NCBI GenBank assembly: GCA_963965975.1
Contig: OZ014411.1
Span: forward strand, 2,341,001-2,405,000
Reading direction: 5' to 3'
Length of the DNA: 64,000 nt
DNA from: Xestospongia bergquistia
Taxonomy: Eukaryota; Porifera; Demospongiae; Haplosclerida; Petrosiidae
Positions 34,044 to 47,868 of this stretch are shown in pieces (position 1 is the first letter of the stretch; each line of letters begins with the position of its first letter). The notes beneath the pieces are model-generated. The model made no database searches. It was not told where the DNA came from and saw nothing but the letters and a program-made list of their open reading frames with translations. A program made the position numbers and the translations under genes.

Positions 34044-37000
34044 GTAAGTCTTAGCATATACACAACCATGCTGTTAGCTAATAAGCTTCATGTAGCGTGA
34101 AGCAAGTCGAGTCATTGATAGAATTATGAATTTTTTTACAATTTTGGTACAGTGTTAATGTAATACAATTTTGGTACAGTGTTAATGTAATATAATTTTT
34201 TAAATTACCAATCCTACATTGTAGTGCATCACTTACATTGAGATTTGTAATACTTTCTATCTATATCTGTAGTAGTAAAGTGTTGTAGTTTGACTCAGTT
34301 TTAAGGATTGGTGTATGTTTGTAATATGATTTTAAGAACATTCATAGTATGTTCTATGCTTGTATTGCTTGTACTATACAATTGCTAGTCTATTTGAAAA
34401 GCAGCCATTGTCTAATGTCAGTGTAATACACTCTAGCAAAGATTTGATTTATATTAAAACAGCACTGCAATATATTTGGTTTATTCTTTTATAACTTAAT
34501 ACTTGTAGTGTATTATTCAATATTTTTATTGAGGACAATTTCTATAGTAAAGATTGAGGTTTATAATATTCCTATTGTTTCTCTTTGGTATTTCTTAATT
34601 TTAATTGATTTTATTAGACGTATCTGTACTGCAGTTGAAATAATATTGATATTTTTCAGGAAGTTGCAAAATAGTGTGAAAAGCCTTAATATTTATAAAT
34701 GCTTAACTTCGAACATGAGACATTTATTTTCTGTTGCCAGAGGGGATACTATTATTGCTCTATTGTTGTTGTTGTACATATATATCCAAACAAGGTAGTG
34801 TGTTACTTACTTGTATAGTGAAGTGTCAATCTTTGGTGTAAAAGATAAATGTTCTATAAATATGAACAATTATAATACCTAGAATTTTAACAGGATATTA
34901 ACTTCTTTGATAGTCAGTTGAGACCAATTTGTCAATGTGATGAGTTGATAAATATATGATCAGTTCATTGTTTATGTTTAGAGTTCAAATTGATATCAAA
35001 TTATTCAAGTTCCTGGGTTTATTTCTTTTTACAGAAACATTAATGGTGTTCCTTCATTACTAGTGGCAGTAGTATGGTTTCTAATTTGAATAACTCTATT
35101 AGCATATAAAATACAATATTGTCCTGTTATGTCTAGAAAATATTATTAAAGGAAACCATCTATGACATGCATGTTGTGACCTTGATGATAGTAAAGATGT
35201 CTTCAATAAGATGCTGCTTAATACATCAAAATATTAGTATAAGATCATTACTTTTTGAGGTCAATTTTTTAGATTGCATTTTTTTATAGTTGTTTATTTA
35301 CAAAGTAAAAATTGTAATTGGTTTGTTGTTTGTTTAAAAATATAGACATTGCTTAACACTTTATTAAACTTAATTAAGTGTAAGTCACTGAAGATATTGT
35401 TTTAAATATTATGTGTGTCAGTTATTATAAATTGCTTTAGTATCTTTATTATAATCTCTAAATTAAAGAAAAGCTCTGAACCCATTCTTAGGCCTAGAAC
35501 ACTGAGATATATACATGTTTATAATGGTCTAATGACACAGCTTATTTCACTGTCAATATAATTGTAGGCTCATTTGAAGCTCTTATAAAAACACTCTAAA
35601 GTTATATTATATTCAAGTCTTAGACCCTATTTTTAGTTTATAGGTAACACTATAATGTATTAACTATAGACTAAGATCACATCAAATCTCATCTATTATT
35701 GAATGATGCTTTTATTGTATGTCTGCCTTGTAATTAAGAAGGTAGTACATTCCATTATACCTTGTACAATACATCTTTATTATAATACTGAGATTAATTG
35801 ATCATAGCAGGTAGAATATACAATCTATTGTATATATAGGCCTGTATGTCCTAGTTTTAATAGACCTTCATAAGTATCTGTCTTTTTACTAAATCTACTT
35901 TTCGTAGATACATACACAATAAGTTTAGTATGTGTATTAATTATATCAGACTTTACATTACATATAAACAATTACTATCGATATACATGCAAAGTATACA
36001 TGTACATGTACTAGGAGTCACATGTGGTAATAGGAATGGGTATATTGTATTACATAATACTATTATATCAATTCTATGGTTGTCACTGCTACCATCAGCA
36101 TACCTATCATATTACATTAGTAGTGTATACACGCACAGTCATCAATTTGTTTATTTATTTCTTTTGATTAACCTTCAAGAGAGTGTACTCCTTTAGTTTG
36201 GGATTTATATTGATAAAATGAATGGTTTGCTTATAAAGAGAGAAACGGATATGTACAAGAGAGCCTTAGTTAAAGTAAAAATCATTCTATGTAGGAATTT
36301 TTTTTCTTAGTCTTATACTAATACTTTAATGTATCATTTAGCTTAAGTACTTTAATAAAGAGACTTATGAACATATCTCCACTATCCACTATAAATAAAG
36401 AGCTTCTGCATATCTCTAATAATTGCACTAAATTAGCTTGTTCTAGCTTTTGATATACTATTTTCAAGGAAATTATTCTTTTCATAGAAGTGAATTCAAT
36501 ATTGATGACATTATTCATGAGAGAACAAACAATTAGGTTTCACCCTATGTTCACAGGAACCAGTCATGACTATCAGTATCGCTGTTATGAATACTTGCTT
36601 AACTAGTTATGAATATATGTTTGCTTTGTTGACTACTGCTAAAGGGGAATTACAAATAATATATGTAATTTTAATCAGTATTTTTAGTGAAATCATACTT
36701 GTATTTTCACACATTTTATCACAGTCATTGTATACACAGGTAACTTCCCTTTTGTTGTCATAACTGTGAATGTAGCCCGATTTCCTGTGATACCTAATGC
36801 AACTATAACTTTGTAATACATTTTGTCTGTTAATATGTCCTCAATACAATAAGCCTTTGTCTCTTGAATTCTTTTAATGTGTCCTTAATACATAGTTTGA
36901 TTTATACACTACGTGTGCATGTAATTAGCTTTGAATATTGTTATACTACTAATATACTCTAATTCGTTTAGTACAAGATGTTCTTGGAATGTAATGAAGC

Positions 37001-38822
37001 ATTATCACTACAGGATATTGATACAATTTGTTACTTGTTTCAGTGATTGAGTTTCCTTTATCTGTACAGATTTACATGCATAATGTGATTAATTTTGCAT
37101 TCAAGAGTAATTAATGAGTTATTTTATATATAGTATAGGAAAGGAAGTTGGTTGCTCTCAATAATGTTCAGTCTTTTATGTTTTGTTTTTTAATAAACAT
37201 AATGACAATGCTCAGATAAATCTTGAGCTTAAAATCACAGTAAAATTAAAATTCAGAGAAAAATAGTTCATATAATTAATAGTGTACTTCACTAATGGTC
37301 TACACTTCTGTCTTACATTAAGTATTTAACCATATAAATTTAGCAAATGATGTAATAATATACTGTATGTCATGCCCAGATATTTACACATCAATCGTAG
37401 CCAGCCTTTTAGCAGACAATGGTATTTCCTTACATAGCGGTCTATGTGGGTTAAGTAGCTTCAAATTGTTCATGTAACGAATAGATATACTTCAGTAATT
37501 GGTCTATACTTTAAGTGAATTCAATCTGTTACTGCCCATTTATTGGATAAAGTTAAGTTTGCCCTCTTCTATAACATAGGATACTCAATGGTCTATATTA
37601 AGTACAGATGTTCTGGTTCTATACTTATAATATAGTATATTATTAAACTTCTCTATTAAGCAAACCTCTATACTAAGGTAGTTTTCCAATTCTGAAAATG
37701 TCTACTTCAGACATTGATTTTTTTTACTTGTCATAGTATCTATCATCAGTATTTTAGTCTTTGTAAAAAGTGTAAGCCATTAATCACATATAAATATAGT
37801 CTTTAGTACTATAGTGATTCCATGAATACATGAAATAAAATATTTTGCTATTACAAGGCATATACTAAAGTAGTGACCATATGGTAACAGTAACTAAAAT
37901 ATCATAAAATGATTAGTTAGGTTTGTAAGGGAAATTTTAGCATTTACAACTTTCAGTTTTACAGGGTGTGCATAAACCTATAATTATTTTTAGTAGTTTT
38001 GATAACATCTATTAATTGTTTGTTGAATAAATAGCCTATGAATGGATTATACATTGGACTAATTAATAGATGTTATAATTTCGTGGAATTGTTGTTAATT
38101 GAATATCTATTCCAATTGCATGATCTGTCTAAACAAATGATATCAAATGTTATTAGTAGAGACATACATAGTAGAGACCAAACTTTAAAAGTTTACATTT
38201 ACTTTTAGTACAGCACTTGGAAGAGATGTAGGGATATAATTGCAAAAATAAAAGTATACTTGTAATAATATTAAGTGGGAGAAGGTATTGTCTGCACTCT
38301 ACAGTAATTCCACTGCTTTTTAAGGTATAAAAATGTACTACCACAATGCTAACAGAAGTAGTGCTTTTACCTTAAAAGCTTTTAAACTTATTTGACCTCT
38401 AATGTTCATGTACATGTACATGAACAGCAGCTGTGGCTTAATAGTTTATATTTAAGGTTTCTGTTGTTGTTATGTGTAATACGTCATAACTGTTTCATAA
38501 CTTGACTGACCACTTCCTGCATGCCAATCAAAATGAATAGTTATTGTGTAAGGGAATTTGTATGCTTTAAACTTTCTTCTCTACTATATGTTGAGTAATA
38601 TTAGTTATTGTTTGTGCTTTCATAATTCTTATGTTACTGTAATTGTAACATTAGTTTTCATATTGATTTTATTCTATAGTATTAGACACTTTTGTTTGTA
38701 CAAATGTTTCATAAATGGGGACTTTTGAGTCTAGTTTCAGTTGACAATTCTCAATTAGTAAACATTACATGTGTGTGTTTGTTTTGAATATTATATGTTT
38801 CTCTCTCTCTCTCTCACTTCAG
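34044..38822. other. Long AT-rich interval, no coding exon recognised
   Basis: A 27-bp tandem repeat lies at 34138-34191 (ACAATTTTGGTACAGTGTTA...). A 24-bp palindrome lies at 38403-38426 (TGTTCATGTACA|TGTACATGAACA). Short open frames (e.g. 34508-34798, 35930-36196) have random-looking composition. It is compatible with one long intron of the plus-strand gene. Confidence 0.45.
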
Positions 38823-41623
38823 ATGATGTCATTTACAGCAGGTCTTGGTCATCATCCTTCATACATAGAATGGTTAGGAGGATGGAGAGAATGGGCCAGA
38901 ACAAGAAAAAGAGGACGAATGGCACAATTTATTATTGAAAAACTTGAAGAAGGAGTAAGTTATCTAATGTTATGTTATTGCCATAGTGTAGAATATGCTA
39001 TAATAATTTTATTGAATTACAGTATTAACCAATATTAATTTAGCAGTCATATACTTACCTCACGGTAACACTTGCCACAATTTTCTTGAGGTAATGTAAT
39101 GTAATGTAAAGTTTAGTAAGACCACTGATACTACTTAGTATGTAGGTACTGTTAATACAGTAAGTCAAATTAGTATTGGCAGGTACTTATACTTATATAT
39201 ATGTTTTGTACATCCTGTGTACTGGTTTATTTTAACTAGGCAAATATATTTGTATGGAAAAAGGCATTAATCCTTAGCACATTTATTACTATATTATGTA
39301 GAACTGTTAGGAGCTGTATTACTATTGTGCTAGCTGACATGAGAAGTTGGCAGTAATTTATAATTAATAATATCCATGTAATTGACAATTGATGTAATAA
39401 AAAATGAGAAATAAAGATTGTAAGATATGATTGTTTGTATACAAGTCCAACTTCAATATTAGTATTAATTCATATACATTGAGCCTACTTTAATCTCTTC
39501 TATTGAATTAAGTAGTTATAAAGTTTTGAGCATGTATTAATATTAGTGAGCACCACCAAATTAGATAAAATTAAATTAAATTTTAGTACATAAAAATTAA
39601 AGTAATTTTAAAGTAATTGAGGTGTGTGTAGTAAACTTAAATGAAGTTCTTAGTCTAAAAGATTATTTTAGCAATGTAACCTTTTGCCGGACATTTTAAT
39701 CAATAGCATGACAGATTCTTGTTCGTCTGAATTATATATCTTTTTCTTATTTGACACTCAATGTATAATTGAGGTTCAAAACAAATTTTTTTCATAAAGT
39801 GGTTTAAATGCTAAAGAAATGGACTAAAGTTACCAGACACTCTTTCTTGTATTAAAAAATTATCATCTGGGCACAATATTACATGTAGCTTGCTTTATAA
39901 CGTGTACATATCCTATATATACAACAAAAGACAAATCCTTACTAGTGGCCATGCTATGTGACACTTAAATCTAAGGCTTCTATTTTAACAAGTGTTTTGT
40001 ATAAGAAACTACAGTTATAGTACAAGTCAAAGAAATCATAGAATATGTGACAATTAATTCAAGTCAGTCAAAATTGGAACAGTGAAATATATACCATAAT
40101 GACAAACATTTACAAAATTTGTAAGTACTCTGAAAATTTAAACAATAATTTATTGACAAAAATTGGATTTAATTTTATTTGTATGAAGTAACTTAAATTA
40201 ACTACATAATTATGCCAAAGACCAAGACTAGTGTTGTCTTCTGAGATAGACAAACACAAGAATCGGTCGGTGCTATCATTAAGATGTATAATAAATATTT
40301 AAAACACAATTATGATAGAATAATATTGAAATTTAATTGTTCTGATTTTTGACCCATATCCCTACTTTTATTTGTAAATATAAAATTTAACACATTTATA
40401 ATTGTTTGTGTGACTATTTCAATAATTGTCAAGATGATATTTGACACAAATAGAAGTTGTGTACTCCCACTTTATTTATACCAGTATAGTAGTACCATTA
40501 ATAATAACTTATATAGTATAGTATGTATTAGTGTATGGAGGGGTACCAATAGAGAACTCTAAAAGGAAGATAGTTATGTTGCCAAATATTTGAGGTAATA
40601 AGCCATATAATATTAATACAAGATTTTATACTATAAGGAAACCACACCCCTAAATATTCAGAAACCCTAAAGTGTAGGTAGATAATAGTTCAAGGTATGT
40701 TACATGGTTTATTGATTCATTTGGTGTCACATAGATAATGTGATCAGTTAGTATTGCAATTGAAGATTACCAATGCAAAATACCAGGCTAAATTTAGTGT
40801 ATGGGTAAAAGACTTTTGGTAGGGCTATTAATTTGTATGCATGGTTTGCATGTGCACTCTATGTTTTATTGTTTAATTGGCCAGTCGTGTCTAATGATGT
40901 CATTGTTCCCATGGCAGTTTTGAACTAGCTGTTGGAATGTATACTAAATAGCTTGTGAAATCGTCTCCTCATGATTATATGATTGATGACATCATACCAA
41001 AAACATGTACATTTATTGAACATATGTACATGTACCATCTAGATTTACCACATGAATGATGTGACTTATTACAGTGTGGTTAAACCACTACATTATGTGA
41101 GCATAATGTAATAGACCACTTTTTAATTTGATAAAATACATGTGCCAAACAGATTGTGAAATTTTTTAGCATTCAAAAGTTTTATTATGAAATTAACATC
41201 ACTAACTTGAAAACTAAATTTTTATAGTCTTGTTTTGACTCTGTTATTTTAGAATATTATGGAAATACATTCTTTTCAACATTTTATTACATGTTTACAT
41301 GTTTAGAAATACCAATATGTACATGTACAAGTACATGTACATGTACTTGTACATATACATGTATTGGCAGTCTATAGTACATTGTAAAATGTCTGGCTTG
41401 TTACTATCAATTTATCAAAAATCCAATAAAGTATATTTTTCAACAGAAAATACACATGTACTATGTTAAATGACTAATGAACCACGTAAAGATTAATATT
41501 TTTCTATTTCCTTTACAGAAACAAGCTCAGTGGTTAGATATATCTAAAGGGATCTTTGAACTCACTGAATGGCATTTGATTGCTAAAGAATGGTTTGGAG
41601 AGAAGCCAAGAAACTCAGAGGAG
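38823..41623 (+). CDS. Unidentified gene, two in-phase coding exons
   Basis: Exon 38823-38954 follows a polypyrimidine tract (CTCTCTCTCTCTCACTTCAG), starts ATGATG and encodes MMSFTAGLGHHPSYIEWLGG followed by a basic, Trp-rich stretch (WREWARTRKRGRMAQF) and IIEKLEEG, ending at GTAAGT. Exon 41519-41623 follows TTCCTTTACAG and encodes KQAQWLDISKGIFELTEWHL and IAKEWFGEKPRNSEE, ending at GTTAGT. Both exons are a whole number of codons (132 and 105 nt; phase-0 introns). The soluble helical composition and strong splice sites argue that this is a real gene. Later exons before the convergent collagen gene at 43138 could not be assigned. No family recognised. Confidence 0.6.
41323..41354. repeat. Perfect 32-bp palindrome
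   Basis: ATGTACAAGTACATGT followed directly by its reverse complement ACATGTACTTGTACAT. The window is rich in TACATG words, and this is the longest such palindrome seen. Confidence 0.85.
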
Positions 41624-41745
41624 GTTAGTTTTGTTTTTAGTTGATATTTATCAATTTTTACATGCTGCGCTCATTACCACAATATGTATATAAACGCAAT
41701 GACAATGTATTCTTTATCATTTGGTGTTTAAATATTTTCCCAAAA

Positions 41746-41783
41746 TATATATATATACAGACATATATATATATATATATATA
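41746..41783. repeat. (TA)n microsatellite
   Basis: Two TA runs separated by CAGACA, just after the second exon of the unidentified gene. Confidence 0.85.
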
Positions 41784-43137
41784 GACACGTGCATAAAATA
41801 CGCAGTGCACGTGTACATATTCAAACTGCCATTGAAAGGCTTTGTACAAATTGTATACCAAATGCCCTGCAGTCCCAAAATTGTTTAGGAGATGTATTAT
41901 TGCTTATCTTTTGCTACAACGACATTGACTTTGTTTGTAGACTTTTGTAGTTTGTACACTCTACTGAGTGGTATTATTCCAGTAGCTTTTGTCGGTTCTA
42001 TTGTCTACAGAAGTGATGTTGACTTAGTAAATGTTTTACACTATCATAATTTTTATGTAATGGATGGATCCAGAACCAGATAATGGTATTATCATTTTGC
42101 TTGCAAACATAACTACACCTATGTTTTAATATCACATCATCACTGTTATCTCATTATTGAAGATAATAATTCCCCAAAATTACTGTATAGTGTCATAGCT
42201 ATAACTGCTTTGGTTGAAAATGCTACATATGGAAACATACTGGTTGTTTTAAAATTGTAAGTTTGATTGTTTTATTCTGTTCCTGAAGTAGTAACTCATA
42301 AACAATCACTTAAGGAGCACGTTAAACAACTACAATGTAGTTGTAGTCTAGTCTAACTGCTAACCACAAGATACATGCTCCACCTCCAGTTTAAGTAACA
42401 TCTATTACTCTTTTAATTTTATTTATTAATTATTTTGTATTACTATATTTTCTTAATAATAATTGCCTTACTTCATTTGTATAAAAAGGAAATTGACTGT
42501 GTCCTTGAGTAAATGGTGAAATCATCACTTTACAACATTATTTAATCTTAGGCTTGTTTTGTCTAAAATGAGTCCATTTAACTTACAACATGAAAAGGTC
42601 TATAATTACTAATAAAGCTCATTGTAGTTTGTGAACTATTGAGTTCTTGAATATATAATGACATATTACAACTAATTTTGCTTTGACATAAACACTTACT
42701 TTATGTCATTATCTGGTTTGTTTTAACCTTTTATCAAAACTCTTATTCATATTATTGAAGTGTTGCCCTTGATAAATTGTTTCGCTCTCTTGTTGACCCA
42801 AGATTTTCATACTCCAATCTATTTGTGATTACACAACATTTAATTGTGAATGCTTCAACAGTTAATCCAACTAATTAAAGTTTTCAGCTTTCAATAACTG
42901 CAGTAAGCACTTTGAGGAAAGCAACACAGCTCAGTGTAATCTTTAGTTTAGCAATATCTACTTCTTATATAGTGACAGCTGTACTATCAAAACAATCTCT
43001 TCATATTTTTAAAGCACAATATTGCCTTTTAATTTTATAAATTTAAGAAAAGTTTACACTCTACAAAGCTATGTGTATACAACAAAATCTAATTTAATGT
43101 CTTTAGTAACAGTTATTTGAAATTTGTTGTTAATTTC
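41784..43137. other. No supported gene
   Basis: One plus-strand frame at 41892-42083 could be an exon of the upstream gene, but no splice junction keeps phase with it. Otherwise nothing is seen. Confidence 0.4.
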
Positions 43138-44335
43138 TTATTTTGTGCATACAACACAATATAAAGCATATGCTGATTTGTATGGAGGACAAGGAATTCC
43201 TGTACATGTTGCTTTAACAAAATGCATGACAGAACCATAATGGGCAGCAGCACTTCCAGGTAGAACTTCAGGATTCTTGTCAATGCACTCATAAACAGAA
43301 TTTCGTTTGTGACTATGGTATTCACTCATTAGATATCCGACATATTCTACAGTCCATGATGATGGGCAGGTAGTTGTAGCTGGTATCATAATTTTAACTG
43401 TTTTAGTTGAAGAATAACATACTGCACATGGAGCATCATGAGAATCAAGAGATCCTAAACTGGAATCATCATATTCTGTTGCTGATATACTTGAGAAATA
43501 CTGAGGAGTGATGAACTTTATATATTGTGGTTTATGTGGTAAACATAAGTAGTTAGCTCCTCCTCCATTTTGGGAAGGTGTGCTTGCAGCCATTATTCCA
43601 TCATACAATAGAACAGAGCCTGTATTATTTGGACAAATTGTGCGTCCCCATCGTGTATAGACAACACCTCCACTTGTTGGTCCAGGAGGCCCTTGTTCTC
43701 CTTTTTCTCCCTTTTGACCTATTGCTCCATCTTGTCCATTGATACCATCATGACCTGGTGGTCCTTGAGGTCCTGGTAATCCATCTCTTCCATCTTGGCC
43801 TTGTAATATTTTAATGTATATGTCACCAGAACAATCCCCAGTATTATTAGTGGGAATTGTAATTGATTTGGCTAAAATAGAAAAGATGCTATGAATTATT
43901 ATTGTCATACTTTCTTTAACCCTTTCTCCCTCTGTGATGACAAAATGTTACTGTACTTGGTTGCTTTTTTATTTGTTTGTTACTTTAGCAAAAGATTTTA
44001 AATGGCCATAATTTGAAAGCTATGTAATCATACGTGGATGTAATAAGCATTCAAAGCCCTCTTTTAGCACTTTGGGATATTTGCAAGTATTCTGCTAGAG
44101 CCAAAGCTTGTAATGACAAGAAAACAAGGGAAAGGTCATAGACCAGATGAGTAATACTAGCTTAACTAGTCACAATTTTGAATGCAACATAAAATAACTT
44201 CCTGTTTTGAAGTTTCTCATCTAAATAACAATGACTAACATAAATACATTCTTTGATTTTCTTACCTTCAGCACATTTTGCTGCATATGTGTTGAGAAAT
44301 AGAGCAAAACTTACAAAAGCAACAAGATCCTTCAT
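43138..44335 (-). CDS. Short-chain collagen C4-like protein A
   Basis: Two exons: 44266-44335 (start, signal peptide with a hydrophobic LVAFVSFALFL core) and 43138-43871, 267 aa, phase-1 intron. After a short linker (TIPTNNTGDCSGD) come 14 Gly-X-Y triplets ([15 protein letters not shown]... to GPPGPT). The C-terminal domain follows: [72 protein letters not shown] and terminal CVVCTK. This combination matches sponge short-chain (spongin) collagens such as Ephydatia C4 and their invertebrate relatives. A trimeric extracellular matrix component is the likely role. Rightmost-transcribed, 3'-most member of an array on the same strand. No lesions seen. Confidence 0.9.
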
Positions 44336-44712
44336 GATGTTATAATCTGTAATGGGAATATTGTCTGGTAGTACTCATTTTTAGTCTTGATTCATTCACT
44401 ATTTATATTGTATGTGATATACAGCATGTCGTGTACTGCATGTACATATATCTCTATTTTGGTAAAGAGATTCTTATGAAAAGTATGATTGTGTTCACGA
44501 CTGTATGTAGATTGTGTAACTGCAAGGATGTAATGGACTAATCATGTCATTAAGTATTTATTTATGTTAAAATTCTGTTCTCATTTTGTTTGCATCAAAA
44601 AAATTTGGAAAAGGGTGCTAAATTTTATTCAATAGACAATATGCTAATTACATTTAGTAAGATATTAATAATAAGATTGATGAGAAATTGTATGTACAAT
44701 AGTTAGTTATTG

Positions 44713-45646
44713 TCACTTAGTACTTACAACACATGCCAGATACTTGTTATTGAAATAAGGAGGACATGGATTTCCATTACAGTTTGCTCATACATGGTAT
44801 AAAAATGCACTCTGAATACTACCAGCACTTCCTGGAACTGGTTGAGCTTCTTTATCAACACATATATAGTCTTGTTGCTTTTGTGAGTGTTTAATTCCGT
44901 CATCACATATCCAACATATTCTACAGTCCATGATGATGGGCAGGTAGTTTTAGCTGGTATCATAACTTGAACCTCTTTTGTTGAAGTATAACATACTGCA
45001 CATGGAGTGTTTTGGCTGTGTGATACAGTGGGAATACTTGGAAAATGATATTCAGTCCCATATAGATTGGAACAGTCACCACTATAACTAGCATTGAGAT
45101 ATTCTGGATCATTTTCAGGAAGGCAAAGATAATTAGCTTCCCCACCAGAGTTAGTGTAATGCTCACCAACAACTTTTCCAAAATAAATTAGTGTAGCATT
45201 AGTAGTATTTGGACAATCTTTTCTTCCCCATTGTGTGTAGATGACACCTCCACTTTGTGGTCCTGGAGCTCCTCTTTCTCCTTGTTCTCCATTGTCCCCC
45301 TTTTGACCTACTGCTCCATCTTGTCCATTGATACCATCAGAACCAGGTGCCCCTTGAGGTCCTGATAATCAATCTCTTCCATCTCGGCTTTGTAGTATTT
45401 TGATATAAGTCTTGTCACCTGTACAGTCACGTACTAGTGACAGTTGTAGTATTAATAGTTGTAGTTGATGTAACTATTATAGAAAAGATGCTCTTAATGT
45501 ACTGGACAAGCATAACTATAGATTTGTACCTTTATAATGACAATATGAATGAAAGTGTAAATACTGATTATATGCAAGTTTTGTTACTTACCTTCAGAGA
45601 CTTCAAGAAATATTATAGTAACAAATGAAATGATCAAAAGGTTCAT
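44713..45646 (-). pseudogene. Short-chain collagen C4-like B (pseudogene)
   Basis: Exon 1 (45592-45646, signal peptide MNLLIISFVTIIFLEVSE) and the exon 2 acceptor (45474-45475) are preserved, but exon 2 is broken. There is a stop and frame change in the linker near 45430, a nonsense codon in the second Gly-X-Y block (GATTGATTA near 45365, where relatives have GATGGATTA), a 1-nt loss near 44880 (AGCAACAAGACTATA), a stop near 44795 (CATGTATGAGC), and the last cysteine motif reads CVVSTK. Recognisable pieces include GAPGPQSGGVIYTQWGRKDC and [20 protein letters not shown]. In its Asp-Pro-Glu-Tyr and YGTEY segments it is closer to genes F and H than to A and C. Confidence 0.88.
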
Positions 45647-46934
45647 TGTCTTGTACGTATATCTGTTTATTCTAAAAGGTGATTCAAAGTTATCCTTATA
45701 TACAAATCTGTTATTGTTTTATGTGTTTGGGTTTAATTGAATATTTGTTCCATGAATAGTATGTGGTAATTTATGACTGTAGAGTCCATATTTAATTCTA
45801 TTAGAAGTTTCACTGCTATTAGAATTGATTAGATTTTTAAAAACAATAACTTGTGGTTCCATAAGTGGTTAGTTCCATTAGCACTTAGTAGATACATAAT
45901 GATGTGGTTACATATTATGTTTATTATTTCTGTTGGTATCTTGTCCAGTGTAACAATTTATGTATATAATGTCCATATTTGTCTTGGTAGTGTTGGTTTC
46001 ATTGTTGTTAGAATAGATATTAACAGTAATACATTATACTTACATTAGTGGTCTGTAGCTACATAATAATGTGTTTATATGTTATGTACATAAATGGCTA
46101 TTTCTTGTGTTGTCTTGTCTCATGTTAGTTATTGGTAGTATTGGTATGTGTTCTCTTGTCAAAAACAAATTTTATACTTTATGATGTACTTGAATGTGGA
46201 TAGTACTTTTCTATAGCTACTATAACTCTATAGTTTTCTATATCGGGAAACTCCATTTGTTTACTGATATTTTTTTATTGTGATCTTTGGGTATTGACCA
46301 TTCCAAGAGGAAGTTCTTCTCTATCATCATTTCCATCATTCAGTATAAGGATAAAATAATTCTTATGTCCTTCCTTAAGGTTATTTGGCTCTGATACTTA
46401 TTATAACATTTTTAATAAAGTAAATGCTATCTTGCTAAAATGTAATCATAATATAATGGTCTTACTAATATACATAACCCTACCTTAGCTAGATCACATG
46501 CATTTTGAGTTATCAATTACATTAAAAGACATAATATTGTTAAGAGTCAGTCAGATTTTAATACAAATCTGTGTAGATAAAACTTGAATACAGTAAGACT
46601 TGCATCGTTGTTTTGTATACACCACTCTTGTGATATACTTGTTACTGGTATAAGGAGGGCAGGGACAGACCTTTGCATACGAAATTAAGGCAATAAAGAA
46701 GGCACTATTGTAATCATTTGTATGTATTTCTGTTCAAATAAAGAGATATTTTGTGGCTTATTGGTCTTTTATTATAGTTTTGTATTGCCATTAGTGGTTT
46801 AGTAGTGACGTGATAATGACGATAATGGAATAATAACAAAATCTGTCTTTGTAAACAAATTATACTTTTAAAGGTAATTTGCAATAATTATAATGAATAA
46901 CAAACTTAATTAGCAAGTAAATCATTAATACTTC
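45647..46934. other. Spacer with a tiny collagen 3'-end scrap
   Basis: 46640-46675 (ACTTGTTACTGGTATAAGGA...) resembles the codons for the C-terminal GIPCPPYxxxKY region on the minus strand. Nothing else in this interval looks coding. Confidence 0.35.
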
Positions 46935-47868
46935 TTACTTAGTGCACACAACACAATTTAAAGCATTTTTTGTGTTGTAAGGAGGGCAGGGAATTCCTGT
47001 GCATGATGTTTTTACAAAGTGTATAACAGAACCCAAATGCATTGCTGCACTACCAGGTAGTACCTCTGGGTTGATATCAACACATTCGTAAACTGCATTT
47101 CGTTGATGATTATGATATTCACTCATTAGATACCCAACATATTCTACAGTCCATGATGATGGGCATGTAGTTTTAGCTGGTATCATAACTTGAACTGCTT
47201 TAGTTGAAGTGTAACATACTGCACATGGAGCATCGTGGTAAATCATGGGTCCAAACGTATTATCAACATATTCTGTTGCAGATATATTTGAGAAATACTG
47301 AGGTGATATGAACTTTGTATATTGTGGAGAATGTGGTAAACATAAGTAGTTTGCACCTCCTCCAGTTTTTATACGTGTGCTTGCTGCCATTATGCCATCA
47401 TATAACAGTGCAGAGCCTGTATTGTTAGGGCAAATTGTACGACCCCATCGTGTATAGACCACACCTCCACTTGTTGGTCCAGGAAGTCCTTGTTCTCCTT
47501 GTTCTCCTCTCTCTCCTTTTTGACCTGCTGCTCCATTGATACCATCATGACCAGGTGGTCCTTGAGGTCCTGGTAATCCATCTCTTCCATCTCGACCTTG
47601 TAATATTTGATATAAGTCTTGTTACCAGAACAACCACAAGTGATTGCTGTATTTATAGAAGTTGTAGTAAAATCAAAAAAGACATTTTTCCTATTTTAAA
47701 GTAGTTCTCTTCAATTTTGAAATGTTTTGTTTTAATTGTGAAAAGAGTCTAAGCTAGTGATAGCTACCTATAACAACAACGACAATATTACTTTAGTTCC
47801 TCACCTGCAGTATCTCCAGCTGTTGTTAGAAATAAAACAATAGTTAACACATTGATTGAGAAATTCAT
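46935..47868 (-). pseudogene. Short-chain collagen C4-like C, near-intact with one frameshift
   Basis: Exon 1 is 47805-47868 (signal peptide MNFSINVLTIVLFLTTAGDT) and exon 2 is 46935-47646. The two total 776 nt, one short of a multiple of three. The missing base lies in TATATCAAATATTACAAGG (about 47603-47615), where copies A and B have ATTAAAATATT or ATCAAAATACT. With that exception the frame is open: 14 Gly-X-Y triplets, [60 protein letters not shown] and CVVCTK. It is the closest sister of A. A single base in an A-run could be a sequencing or assembly error or an allele, so the gene may be functional in the organism. Confidence 0.75.

Noticed and set aside
34508-36196. Several 60-96-codon plus-strand ORFs
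   Set aside because: Random-looking AT-rich composition with no splice context, domain or conservation within the window.
41892-42083. Candidate third exon of the unidentified plus-strand gene
   Set aside because: No acceptor keeps phase 0 with the exon ending at 41623, and the composition is not convincing.
47390-47590. Separate ORF starting MEEMDYQDLKDH
   Set aside because: Out-of-frame reading of the collagen triplets of copy C caused by its frameshift.
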